A program made the position numbers and the translations under genes. From assembly GCA_020064725.1 (NCBI GenBank), contig JAGTWJ010000001.1, forward strand, positions 186,001 through 250,000: a stretch of DNA of 64,000 nucleotides, given 5' to 3'. The notes under the pieces were generated by a model. The model was not told the DNA's origin. It did no database searches and saw only the letters and a program-made list of their open reading frames with translations. The DNA is from Drechslerella dactyloides. Lineage: Eukaryota > Ascomycota > Orbiliomycetes > Orbiliales > Orbiliaceae. Below are positions 34,749-46,291 of the stretch, in pieces. How positions within the stretch are numbered: the first letter of the stretch is position 1; each line of letters begins with the position of its first letter.

Positions 34749-35873
34749 ATGCCGACAAACGCCGACCGGCTGCTGCTGCTCGCGGACCATATCAAACTCT
34801 CCCTGCTCGAGCGGTCCCGCGCCATATCGCTAAAGCTCGAGCCGAATACCGCCGACGGCTACATCTCCCGCTCGCTCGAGACCCTGCGCCAGGGCATCGA
34901 CGCCCTCGAGCAAGAGCAGACCCGTCTCGAGCAGCAGGGCGAGCTGTGCGTATTCCCACATGTTTCTCGTTCTTCCGCTTCTGCCCCTTATCCTGCGTGC
35001 AGCCGAACACCTCCGCTGCATCCCACCGTCGGGAAATTGCAGGCAAACCGGTCAACCATATGCTATGTAGAATCACGCTGACATATTTGCAGTTCGTCAA
35101 AGGCCTTGCGGGAACGGGAGGACGTCCTCGTCAAGCTGCGCTCCCAGCACGACACCCTCACCGCCCAACTCGACACCACCACCCCGAACCCCAAAGCCCC
35201 CATCGACCTCTCAAACGTCTCCTCCAAGACCGCCCTCGACCCAAACACCCTCCCCTACACCGACGAGGAACCCACCCCGCAAAAACCCAAGCCGAAGCAC
35301 AAGCACTACGTCGCCGCCCGCGGCCTGGCCACCTACACCGACGATGACCCCGCCACGGCCCGCAGCGCCCTCATGGGCACCTCTGGCGGCGGCGGCAACA
35401 GCAGCGACGAGGAAGCCGCAAACCTCCCAACCGCCGCCTCCGCCGCCTCCACGCTGCGCAAGTCGTCCAAGACGGTCCGGTTCTCGGACTCGCTCGTGGA
35501 CACGGAAGACATGTCGAACACGCAGATGCTAACGCTGCACCAGCGGATAATGAACGACCAGGACGACACGTTGGACCGCCTGTCCGAGAGCATCGGCCGG
35601 CAGCGGGAGCTCAGCATCCAGATTGGCGACGAGCTGGACAGCCAGGGCGAGCTGCTGGACGACCTGGACGACGGCGTCGACCGGGCGCAGCGGCGGATGA
35701 CGGGCGCGCGGAAGCGGCTGGACACGTTTGCCCGGAAAGCGCGGGATAACGGTAATTCCCATCGTGTCGTCGATTAGTTTACGTGCTGTGGAACTGACTT
35801 TATTGTAGGCTCGATGATTACGATCGTGGTGCTGATAATCGTGCTGGTCCTCCTGATCGCGCTGCTCAAGTAG
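34749..35873 (+). CDS. SYN8: SYN8-like Qc-SNARE
   Basis: Endosomal/trans-Golgi t-SNARE. Three exons, 34749-34945, 35093-35751 and 35809-35873, give 306 residues. The N-terminal helical domain begins ADRLLLLADHIKLSLLERSR and SLETLRQGIDALEQEQTRLE. A Pro/Lys-rich linker and the segment KTVRFSDSLVDTEDMSNTQM follow. The SNARE helix lies at about residues 215-275: HQRIMNDQDDTLDRLSESIG, RQRELSIQIGDELDSQGELL and DDLDDGVDRAQRRM. The zero-layer Gln fits IQIGDEL. The last exon encodes just the C-terminal anchor SMITIVVLIIVLVLLIALLK, so skipping it would give a soluble form. Intron 1 uses a GTGCGT donor and CTGAC branch point. Assignment to Syn8 rather than Tlg1 rests on overall layout. Confidence 0.88.
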
Positions 35874-37353
35874 CATAGTGGCCGGAAGGCGACACCGGGA
35901 TGGCATCTAACCGGTCTCGGGCCCGGCTGCGGGCTGTTCCGCTACCGCCGGCTGCACCCTTTAGTCCCGGCGCGTATGGCTTCAAGACTAACCTGAAGCC
36001 ACCGTAGTCTGTACGGTTAACCGACAGTCATACACAGCGAGTAGGGGATCTCTTTTTTTAGTACCACGGATTCGTTCTTTCAATAGTTCGCGGATTGCAT
36101 GTGTGCTTGTTGGTGTCGCTTGGATATCCTGCGTTAGGGTTAATTCTGTTGCAAAAGGGGTTTGGGTACTCATTATATATATACTTTTTTTTCTTGTTTC
36201 GATTTTACGCTATCTATCATTTGCTGCCTGTGTGATACTGTTCATTTCGTATGGATGTTTGCGTACATTTCTTGGTGTAAATATAGTATGTCGCTGGTAG
36301 TAGTATTTGATAGAGATCTATACATGCATCTAGCATCTTAGGTTGGATGGCTCTGTACCTTTGTCTGTTTCAGATCGATGGCTCTTTATCTTATCTGGTG
36401 TCCTATCCTGAAAGATATCGGTTGACGGGATGGTCACGCCCTATATCATATCTTGGTATTACGTGGCAGGCGGGCGTGAGGCTTGTTGGCGGATAGATAA
36501 ACGATAGGCTTGTCTCATAGACCAGCCACCGGACGCACAGTTGACAGCTTGAGTTCCCCACGCTCGTTTGAATGTTCTAGACCATGTTTGCATACGCACT
36601 GTGTACATGTATTGCTCACTTTAATTTTGCCGTCTATGAGTACCGTATACCGGTACCCCCGCCAATAACATCTCGGTCCACCGGTCAGTTTCTCGACCGT
36701 TCACCTTGAATACAGCTCACGTCAGACCCGTCAACTAGCAAGCAGGTACTAGATGTCAAAATATAATCGACGGCTGTATCAAGTATACTCGTGGTCTCAA
36801 AGATCTGTCAACCAGATCTGAGTCCGCATATATCCAAATTTGAAGATGTACGAATCAAGTCAGTATCATCCTGCAGCGGGGACGACGACGGTAGCGAATG
36901 GTCTCTTCGAGACCACCTGATGTCATCAGATGATTATCTAAAATATACCATCGAAACGATCAAGCCAAATTGACTTCAAGTTTACGGCACGTCGATTATC
37001 AGGCCAGGACAGGTAGTCAGCATGCAAGCGCACGCACTTAATCAATTTGCAACAGACAGCTGTCCGGTTCCCGAACCCTGAATATCCCACCGCCGTCGAT
37101 CCTCCGACGTCGAGCGGCCAGTCCGAGATGCACCCGGTTGCGTCCCTAACATTTCCCTGTACTTCCTTTCCATTTCCGATCGAGTGCCGTCGACTCGGCG
37201 GTCACGCAAGTACAGTACAACATGGCATAACGAGTGCAATTTATGATATTCAGACAAAAGTTATTAATACAATGGACTATGTACATACGCCGGATGTGCA
37301 TATGTCGGTAAGTAAGTAAATACGGATGGATGGATGGATGGATGTACGTCCGT
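35874..37353. other. Intergenic between convergent genes, 1.5 kb
   Basis: This is the 3' flank of SYN8 (plus) and of the small mitochondrial protein gene (minus). No gene is supported. A GGAT repeat lies at 37324-37344, immediately before the stop codon of the minus-strand gene. Confidence 0.6.
37324..37344. repeat. (GGAT)5 microsatellite
   Basis: Five GGAT units in the 3' flank of the small mitochondrial protein gene. Confidence 0.9.
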
Positions 37354-38165
37354 CTACGACTTGACCCCCGTCTGCTTGAGCAGCTTGTTCGTCTCCTTCT
37401 GGAGTCTTTCGATTTCCTCGCCGGAAGCCTTGATCTCCTCGCGCTCGGCTTTGATCTATACGTTTATCCGGCGAATGACAGTTAGCCACCGACAGCCTCA
37501 ACGTGTGCGCTTGCCACTCGACGGGCTGTGTACGAGCGAGGACAGTACGATTATCATGGGAGTGGGAATGTCAAGACGCCAGATTGGCGGGTGGCGAGTT
37601 CAAGGTACGCTACGCTCGCGTCGCGTCGACCTGCCGTTCGCATGGCCGCCTCCAGGGCCCCTTGACAGGCGCTGGACAGGCAGGCGGGCCACGCGATGGT
37701 CTTGAAAAACAGGTCGGTACGAGAACGGCCGTCGGTGGCGTTTGTACCTACGTGCCGCCAATCCACCTCGCAAGGGGTAACATGTGTGCCTGCCTGTACA
37801 TACACGTATACCACACGTATACACAGTGCATATATGCAGCCGGGCAAGGCAGAACAACCCCCGCCAGCTAAAAATAAAGCATCGAAAGAAAAAAAAACGG
37901 ACGGAAGGGAAGGGAAAGTACTCACGAAAGCCTCAGCGTCGCTTGCCAGCTCCTCCCGCCACTGCCCCTTGCCTTCCTTCTGCGCGGCCAACGAGCTGTG
38001 CTTGTGCTCATGCAGCTTGTCCGGATCGTTCTCGTGGACCGTGCTGTAGCTCGAGTACGGGTGCGCGCACGCGGGGGTGGACGCTTTCGCGTGCAGTCGG
38101 GTGGATGCGGCGCCAGGAATGGCAAGTCGACGAGCGAAGGTGCGGGTGATGCCTAGGGCGGCCAT
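37354..38165 (-). CDS. Small, presumed mitochondrial, helical protein of unknown function
   Basis: Two minus-strand exons, 37926-38165 (ATG) and 37354-37455, give 113 residues. Residues 1-40 look like a mitochondrial presequence: basic, no acidic residues, with ITRTFARRLAIPG and ending YSSYSTVHEND. The rest is a charged helix (HEHKHSSLAAQKEGKGQWRE, ELASDAEAFIKAEREEIKAS, EEIERLQKETNKLLKQTG). The HxxKHxSL and QKEGKGxWxEELAS pattern is familiar to me from uncharacterised filamentous-fungal proteins; I know no function. The intron is 470 bases, by far the longest used here, but has a GGCTAAC branch point and correct phase. An extra in-phase exon inside it cannot be excluded. It resembles neither the ATPase inhibitor IF1 core nor a carrier. 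Confidence 0.75.
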
Positions 38166-38519
38166 TTTGGTCGTGACCGGTGGGGATGGCGGTGCCGGCG
38201 GAAGTAAGGGCGTCGGAAGAAAGTTCGGTGAGCTCTTGGAAGTTGCTCTTTCGATTGAAATCAGTCGTAGCGACAGTCGACTTGCAGTGCACGTGCAATT
38301 ATATGTATTCGTTGGGTTGTGTCAATTGATTGATATCTTGATGTCGTGATGCGAATTGATGGCGTTGAAGCAGGATTGAACGATTTGTCGACGAACAGCA
38401 GTACGTTCAAGAGAGAAATATCCAATCGACCAGCACCGAGCAGGCTTTATATACCGCCTGGAGAATCTGGCAATTGATGCAAGCGGCAGATGATATCATC
38501 GCCGGATCGCTGGCGGCCG

Positions 38520-38527
38520 TGACGTCA
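38520..38527. promoter_or_regulatory. CRE/ATF-type palindrome TGACGTCA
   Basis: A perfect eight-base bZIP (CRE/ATF) site 355 bases upstream of the start of the small mitochondrial protein gene. The match is exact, but an eight-mer can occur by chance; its use is inferred. Confidence 0.35.
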
Positions 38528-39406
38528 AACAACGCACAATATCCAACACTCGCTGATTATGTCAGCGCGATGCCTTGGCCAGATTATCGCGATACGCTCC
38601 TTATCCGATAATCTAAATCTCCCTCCTCCACCTTCACCCCTCTGAGTATAACGCTATATAATCTATCAATCTAATCATATCACAGGGCCCGTGCTATCGC
38701 TGCCAATGACGCGCGAGAAAGACTCACGAACAAGAGCCCAGCCCGGTACGAAGTCACGCCGCCGCCAGTCAAATACGAGTCCCACCATTGGACAAAACCG
38801 ACATGCCGATTCATGCAGCGCAAATGAGATGCGCTACTCCTTCGCAGCTGTACTGCAATGTACGAACGCAGACTCGCGCTCATGCGCTCGGAAAACCTCA
38901 GCTCCCCACAACACCCTCCGTCCGTCTGAAAATGTGGACAAACGTGCAGACCGAGCTCATGCTATAACTCCACACTCGCTATAGCATATCCTTCTCCATC
39001 TGACTATCCATCCTTAACACCGCTACCGATATATCGGTCCGCCATACCCGGCCTCGACCACTCACAGCGAATCTGATAAGTACACGGTACTCATTTTTGA
39101 TACCCTTCACACACGTACCATTATGCAGAGACAATCGCAGAACCGAGACTCGGGCCGGAGGTAATGATGGCATGTAAAGTACGAAGGTGAATACGAGCGC
39201 AGTCAGTCACCCGATCGAATCACGATCGTTGAGCCAGCGCTCTGGCCGCGGAGACCTCTCCGCGCTAGCCTAGACATACATAATAGGCGACCTGTAGCGT
39301 GCATGTCTCTCACTCACGAAACGTAACACGGTCGGCGGCCTAGACTACAAGTTTGTTACCCAGCTGGCTAAGTCAGCAAAGCTAAGTAGAGAGTACTGTC
39401 TGCTAC

Positions 39407-39613
39407 CTAGTGCCAGGAGTTAGCGGCCGTGCCGGAAACGGCGGGCGCGGTGGCGCCAGTGGGCGGGCCCAGCGATACGTCGCCGAAAGCAATCGATTTG
39501 ATAATATTCTCGTCGCGTGAGGAGCGGATGTATACAAGTAGCTTGTACGCATTGACGAGGCGATTGAGCGATCCTTCACGCCGGCGTCGCAGAAGGTATC
39601 CACCGTCGTCATG
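39407..39613 (-). pseudogene. Stranded coding-like fragment (possible terminal exon or gene relic)
   Basis: A minus-strand frame from just after an in-frame TAA (39614-39616) to a TAG at 39407-39409. Its translation reads like globular protein with C/G-rich third codon positions: GSLNRLVNAYKLLVYIRSSR, then DENIIKSIAFGDVSLGPPTG, then an Ala/Thr-rich end. It has no usable ATG in this frame. If it is an exon, the only AG upstream that avoids the stop is at GTGAAG, with a GGCTAAT branch-like motif about 45 bases before. The upstream sequence (to about 40 kb) is AT-rich and noncoding. A competing frame (ATG at 39612) is also open. Most likely it is a relic or a misjudged chance frame. I do not recognise the family. 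Confidence 0.3.
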
Positions 39614-41750
39614 TTAAATTAGCCACAATGCAACTCTCGATGAGGTTACTACAAGTATACTAGAGCATTTCCGAGGATTTGATATGCTCGCTATCTTAAT
39701 ATTACATGATATGATTGTTAGATGCGATCCCATTCAATCCATCGATCGGTATTTCATCAATCTTGGAATATTATACAATAAGCCGACGCAAGGGCTTATA
39801 ATTATCTACGACGTAGTCAATAGATAATTATAGCGCAGTTAGAGGAACCAATTGATTGCTTCGAGCTGACATTCTATTCAATTCTATCAATTTCAATTAA
39901 TTCAAGAGCTCGCGCTCCAGAAGTGCAAAAAGCGCACGTTCTCCGTTGCGTTTGCATTCCTCGGCTGCAGGTGGGTGAATCGTGCATCCTAGGCCTGGCC
40001 TGGCAGCCTCGATCAAAGGTTCAAGGATCATACACATCCCAACCCAGCGTTCAGTCCTCTAGGCACGTACGCCATATTATAGTAGGCGAGACTATACTAT
40101 GCATGCTACATTTTCGACCGGTCGCGATCGTCGAGCTGAGTCTGGTCTGGTCGAGTTGCATGGCAAAGTTGATGGTGTATGTGCTCATGCACACGCCAGC
40201 AAAGCGGATGAATTCAATCGAATCGAATCAATTGATTGCACACCCGAGCTTGGATCGAATGAAGTCAATTGAATCTTCGTGAAAGAAAAATTCGCATTCC
40301 TCCACGTAATGATCGCATGCACAATGCCCGTCCGAATCTCGCCGTACATGCAGCAATGACCAAAGCCACATGTCGTAACGTATGATACTTATCTCATCCA
40401 TCCCTCGAATCGAATCATACCTCCGGCTCCCTCCGTCGCCTCCCAACGCTTCCACCGCAAAGTTAAGCTTCCCGCATCCTTTCTCCGACCGCAAAAACAA
40501 AAGTCCACAGTTCCCCCGAAAACAAACCGGCAGGACGAAGACCAAAAAAAACCTTGCCGGGAAAGAAAGAAAGAAAAAAAGGAAGAAAAAAGGTACATGG
40601 AACGAAACTCAAAACGTCCGGCGTCCAGAACAAGCAGCCCGCAGCGTCGTCGGCTCATGCAACACGTCTTTAGCTTCATGCCCACACCCCGCTAACCGCA
40701 ACGGGGCACCCTCGCCCAATAACGTCGTGCCAACATCGCCGCATGATCCGACCGGCCTGTTTTAGTTGATTTCGGTTTCCTTTCGTTCGACTACAGCGAC
40801 CGCCGCAGATCGGCCAATTGCCGGGTCGTCTGCACATTACACATTACATTCATTGGTCCCAACGTTACCACTTTGTGCAAACTGTCTGTATGTACGCTGT
40901 AAGCAAAGCAAAGCCAAAGCTCCTGGATGGCGCGGAGCTGCCTAAGCTGCTCCCTGCCAGCGAATGGTTACTGGGTAGAACGAGCAAATGAACGAGTCTC
41001 CGGTAGTTAGCTAGCTAGCTCATCGAATGGAGCTACTTTTTCGACATTCCAGTGGGCTGATAATATGAAGTTATGAACTGCTGACGGGACTTGCATGCTT
41101 GCTTGGATCGATCGGTCGAGTCAAGGTACCGTTCGAGCAAGCTAGCTACGTAGCACTGCGTTCTTCAAATTTTAGTTTATTTTCTTCTGCTTGCTTCCTT
41201 CCTTCTAGTTCGTCATGCAGGATTCATTCTATCTTGCTGATTGCCGAGGAGTCCGTAACGTATGTTGGCTGCCCGGAGTCAGTTGGTCTGTCAGTCGAAT
41301 TCGCCACCCAAGCTGCCTGCCCGTCTGCCCGAACGTTCACCCGTAGATTCCCCAGAGCACTCATTCTACGTCCGTGTATCTAGGGATTACCCCCGTCAAA
41401 TCTACATTTATACGTCTACTCAATCGTCAATTGCGACAGCTGTAATATGTGTAAATGTTGTCCGCATTTGTGTATCGAATTGGAATACAATTTATATAGC
41501 ATTCAGCCAACACAGACTGGCGATATATATGTATACTGAAGTAAAAAATAAAATCTCCAAGAAAAAAACCACAAATTGTCTGTCCAAGGAAATCCAATCT
41601 TAAATCTTCAAAGGCACGCATGCACGCATGCAGTACTGAGTTAAATCGAAACGAATGTAATATACCCTCACCCCGTTTTAGCTTTCAAAACTCGATCTTT
41701 TAAGATATTTCACCGCAAACTCGATCAATAATATATCATCATGTAATGCA

Positions 41751-41771
41751 CACACGCACGCACGCACGCAC
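41751..41771. repeat. (CACG)n microsatellite
   Basis: About four to five CACG units in the gene-poor tract. Confidence 0.8.
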
Positions 41772-42983
41772 TCGATCAAATCGGCAGAAGGAGAGCAAGA
41801 TTCAGAAATACCAAGAAATGGTAATACTTTGTAAATGAACTATATTGTAACAGTATCGAAATAGCCAGCCGACCAACCGTACACCCGCTAACGGAACCCT
41901 ATCCACGACACCCGAATAGCAAAAGAGGGAGGATGGAGATGGAGGAGGTAGATGTGGAGAGAGAGAGAGATAGAGGAGGAAGAGAACAAGGAAAGGCGTT
42001 AGGAGACAAAAATGTACAATAGAGAACAAAATGAATACACAACCAAAGATCCCGTAAAACAGTACCGCCGGCCGACTGGACTCATGGCTATTTTTTTCTT
42101 TGGAACCGGAACGAACAATATGATAATAATACCTCATCGTAGTACTCCCTCCCTGTTGCAAGCAAGCACGCAAGCTCGAACAAAAAGATATCGAAACACC
42201 TGACCCTTTCTGATTTCAGCCCGAAACCCACCAGACACAAACACCCGACCGAATAACACGCTGCCTCAGAACCAAACGCGCAGTCGAAAAAGGTTTGTAC
42301 AGAAAAGGAAAAATCGAAGATCCAACAGTCGTGATCGCGAGAAAACGAGTATCGAGTAATACAGATTCTGGAAACGAACAAGGGGGTGTATGTTTTTTTT
42401 GTGGTCGATGATGAAGCGTAGAGGAGATGAAGGGGGGAGGGACGAATAAAACGACAAAAACTCCGGGGACGAACAATGACATAGGAGACGTAAACTCGAT
42501 CTATCTCGCCGGTAAACATTTGTGGTTTTTAAAAGAGTAGTAGAACAAAAAAAAGACAGCCCGTGCGAATCTCCAAAAATCCATTCCACGACACCAGAAT
42601 GCTCTCAAAATCAGGCTGAAAGAGGTAATGAGGAATGTCGGTGTCGATCCAGTGTGTCGCCAAAAGCCGAGAAAGGGGAGGGAGGTGAGTGTATTATGAA
42701 ATATTGTCCGAAACCAAAGCCGCAAAAGCCGTGGGTATTGTTTGTAGGGGTTTGTTGTATAGTATAATGTTCCGTTAAGCCATTTCATCCGGTGTCCGAT
42801 TGTTAAAAAAGAAAAAGATCAAAGAAAAAGGCGAACGACAAACGAAAATATCCAAAAAGTTGGTAGACGAAACCAAGCAGTGAACTCCCGATTATGACGA
42901 ACCCAGATGCGTCAAGCAAAATATTTGGTGAAATTTACAATGCGAGGCTGTTTGTATATATATCCAGCGACGGCAGCAGCCGG

Positions 42984-43551
42984 CTACCATCTTCGAGAGG
43001 TATTGGAGTGGTGATGAGTTCGCTGAGGATGCGGGATCATGTTGGGCGGGCTCGAAACTCGCATACCGGTGTTCGGGTTGACGATGGGGATGGCATTGCG
43101 GGTTCGTTGAGAAGACGCCTGCGCTTTCGGCTGATGAGGATAGCCGTTCATCGGGTTGCCGTAGGCGGTGTGGGCGAAGGAGTAAGGAGAAGTTGAAGAT
43201 GTCGGCTGGATCTGGTGCTGTAGTGGAGAGCCGTTGGGGGAGCCGCTGGACAGCGACGAGCGGTCGGAGCCCGAATGGACGGATTGCAACTGGGAGGCAG
43301 TGTTAGTTGGAACTCCGAGAGTCGGACCGAGTGTTGCATGCGTGCCATACCTCTTCTTCCGATAACAGCGCTGGGCAGAACTCCAGGTCATCGTCCAGGT
43401 CGAACGATCTCGCGGCCTCGTAGCGGTAGCGGGCGTTGAGTACTGTTGAAGATTGTTAGATCACCGTTTACTGCATGGCACTGCTCCCAGCGAGAGGAAG
43501 CGTCTTACATGATCGGGCCTGAGGATGGAACGAGGCGTATGCGAAAGACAT
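42984..43551 (-). CDS. Small, largely disordered protein, unrecognised
   Basis: Three minus-strand exons, 43509-43551 (ATG), 43351-43442 and 42984-43289, give 146 residues. The first 44 residues are the most protein-like: MSFAYASFHPQARSLLNARY, RYEAARSFDLDDDLEFCPAL, then LSEEE. The rest is Ser/Pro/Asn/His-rich (SSLSSGSPNGSPLQHQIQPT, NAIPIVNPNTGMRVSSPP). Both introns have strong signals: TCTAACAATC before exon 2 and ACTAACACTG before exon 3, with GTAAGA and GTATGG donors. That supports a real gene despite the low complexity. I do not know the family; the acidic DLDDDLEFCPALL patch could be a short interaction motif. Its upstream region is a long C/T-rich tract with a spurious 317-codon open frame. 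Confidence 0.7.
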
Positions 43552-46291
43552 GGTGAAGAATAGAGATCTGGTCTGGACTGAAGTCGCTTGGATGGATTTA
43601 TTCGTCTGGATGGCTGTGGATGTCGGTGGATAAAAAGAAAAAGGTGGCAGCAGGAGGAGCGATGGCGATCAACGGGGTTGGAGGGAGTTTGGGAGATAGA
43701 TCTGGCTGATTGATAAGGTGGCGGAGAGAGTTTTTGAGGGGGAAGGCGCTGAAAAAGAAAGTTTGGGGGAGGGAGATTGGCTCAGCGACGGATGCAGAAA
43801 GGGGGGCGAAAGGGTGTTGCACGAAACAAGACGTCAAGCCGAGGAAGCCGGAGAGGGAGAAGAAGCGAGAATCGCGGGCGGCGAGAGAAGAAGAGTAGAT
43901 AGAAGAATAGATGGATGGTTGGAAGAGGAGGAGGAGGAGGAGGAGGAGGAGGAGGAGGAGGAGGGGCAGAGATGGCGATAACAGAGATATTCGGTTGGAA
44001 GTTGGAGCGGTGGAGCGATGGATGGATGGATGGTGTGGTGGTGAGAGTGATTGTTGAGATGCGTTCGGGGGAGGCGCGGACGGAGGTTTGGCAGCGAAAA
44101 GGGGTGCCTGTGTATTATGGATTATGTGACGGGGGCAAGCAGCCAGGCGAGGAAAGTAAGATTGCTGGACGGAAAACACCAAACCAAGATTTGATGAGGA
44201 GGACGGGGAGCTGAGCGCTGCGAGGCAGGCGGGAAATGGGAAGGTTTTATTCTCTCCAGCCCAAGCGAAGGGGCCCAGCGGCCGGGCTCCACTTGCTCTC
44301 GCTCTCGTTTCTCGCTCTGCCTCTCTTCCTCTCGCCCTGCCTGCCTCGATGCACGGCGTGCTGCACCCTGCGCTCTGGTCGAGGTCGGGCTGGCGGGCTG
44401 GCTGGCTGGCGTGGGCTAATAATGGTTGGGGGGCATGTTTTGGTCTGGTCCCCCCTCCGACCTCCTGCCCTCCTCCTTCCCTGGCCATGGGCCCTGTCTG
44501 GCCGGCCGTCTCTGTCGGTCTTGTCTGTCGGTCTGTCTGTCTGCCCGCCACCCCTTCCTTCTTTCCTTCACTCCCTCTCGTTCGTCCATCCGTCGGTCTG
44601 TCTGATTTGCCAGGCGAATCTTGATGCGGAAACCTCGAGGAATTGGGCCCAAGATTCTAAAACTAGACCTGCAGCAAAGGGTCTGTCCACCCATCGCGCC
44701 CTGACTGGCTGGCCGTCCGCTGCGGACCTGGCTGGCCTGGATAAATCGGGATATTGCAGCGTCCAGCCTGGGGGGGGTTCACACCTTGGATGATCGGTGA
44801 TAGCATCATTCGTTCGTCCAAGATGTCGCTCCTCGTGTACCGTATACATATTTCCGATCGTGGTTGCCCGCCGTCGCCGTCGACATCGTTCGAAACAGCG
44901 CTGGTAGATGGTACCACCAGCACCTCATTTTCTGCAGCCGACGGTCGTCCAGGGTGGGCAAGGGTCAGGCAACATTTAGCGCTGTTCAAGCACCAGCGAA
45001 GCAAGGGTGATGCTGGGCGGCCATGGGGGTCGGCCGCCCTCCAAGTTTCTCCTTCTTTCCTTTTTCCTGGAGGGATGCCCTTTTGCCTTTTCCTTTGTTT
45101 TTTGTCGGTGGCTGTACGGCGTACTCGATACCTCAGCTGTACCTCCGGCCGCTGGCCTCCTGCGCACTGTCAGAGAGTATCGAACAGGTAGCAGAAATGT
45201 AAAATGTACCCGCAATTCCACGCAGCTGGCCGCCAGCAATGATGCACCCCAAGACCTGCGGTATGACAATCAACGTACAGGACTAGTACAGGTACGGAAC
45301 TCTTTGGTTTGCTTTTGACAAGGAAAAATTCTCTTTGGGGAAGGTCTTGGTAAAACTCCCAGGAAGAAGGGGGGCAAAGGGGTGGCTGTTGGCGCCGGTG
45401 ATTGGCCAGCTGCAAGGAGTGCACCACCTTGGCGCATCAGTCTTGTCATGCAGGCAAAAAACAGGTCAAGTCATTTGGCCATCTGTAAAACGGGACTAGT
45501 GCTCGGCCTCTCCTGCGGTGACGATGCGGCCTTGACGACAGTGGGCAGCAAGCCCAGCTCTTCGCCAGAGCGCAGCCAGCCCAGCCCAACCTTGGTGGGT
45601 GGCCTCTTAAGTGGCGAAGCAAGGGCCTTAAGATCTCCGGGGCCGGACTTGTGCAATTGCACCGCCTGTTCAGCGCAGCGCGCCAGGGATGGTCCAAATC
45701 CAATGGGCTGTTTTTGTCAGCAGGCCAACTGCTCCCTCTCCACAAACCACACTTATCTTCTTCACCTCGCTACCGAGGAGATAAAAGAGGCGAGGCAACT
45801 CTAGATCGCTTCCGGGAAAATAAGCATATCGACCGTAGACGAGACCCTCCACTGACGCTGCTGCTGTTTCTGCTGCTTGCTGCTGCTATTGTTGTCGTCG
45901 TGCATCCTCCGCGAGAAACCCAGCCAAGGGTTGTTTGTTGGCAAATATTCCTGCCTGCAGCAAGGAACAGGAATGTACATGTACAGCTGTTACACATCAT
46001 GATCCACCCATGCGAATACGGCTAGTCCAGACGAGAGGGAAGGCCGGCCACCTGACCCAAACGGCCTCATGCATCAGTGGTGAATAAGAAGTATTTCGGT
46101 GAAGCGACGGCGACGACGACTTGGCTCGGAACTCCCTTGCTCTCGGTCCGGATTGTGAGGATTGGTCAAGCGGTCGCGGGTCCTTTCGCCTCTGCAATTT
46201 CGCCTCTGCATGGTCAGACGGCGGGCACCTGTACTTTGTATATGTATGTCTCGTTGTAGCGACCGACATATGCTGACGGATGGATGTCTCA
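43552..46291. other. Gene-poor tract, 2.7 kb, C/T- and G-rich
   Basis: Upstream region and probable 5' UTR of the small disordered gene and 3' flank of cyclin C (both minus). It holds an AGG repeat at 43926-43963 and many CTGT/CTGCC and GGCT short repeats (44280-44560). Open frames here, including one of 317 codons at 43598-44551 on the minus strand, are low-complexity and unsupported. Confidence 0.55.
43926..43963. repeat. (AGG)12 microsatellite
   Basis: About twelve AGG units on the plus strand (CCT on the sense strand of the neighbouring gene), roughly 400 bases upstream of its start codon. Confidence 0.9.

Larger units (their letters stand above)
38166..42983. other. Gene-poor tract, 4.8 kb
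   Basis: The longest stretch without a confident gene. It contains a TGACGTCA palindrome (38520-38527), a 69-codon coding-like frame on the minus strand (39407-39613), AT-rich sequence at 39650-39930 and a CACG repeat (41751-41771). The A/G-rich part at 41900-42850 probably includes the 3' UTR of the minus-strand gene ending at 42984. I see no transposon ends, tRNA or long conserved frame. Confidence 0.55.

Noticed and set aside
43598..44551. 317-codon minus-strand open frame as a protein gene
   Set aside because: Low-complexity (Thr/Arg/Gln, Ser/Pro/Leu runs from short repeats), no splice or family support, and it lies upstream of a better-supported gene on the same strand.
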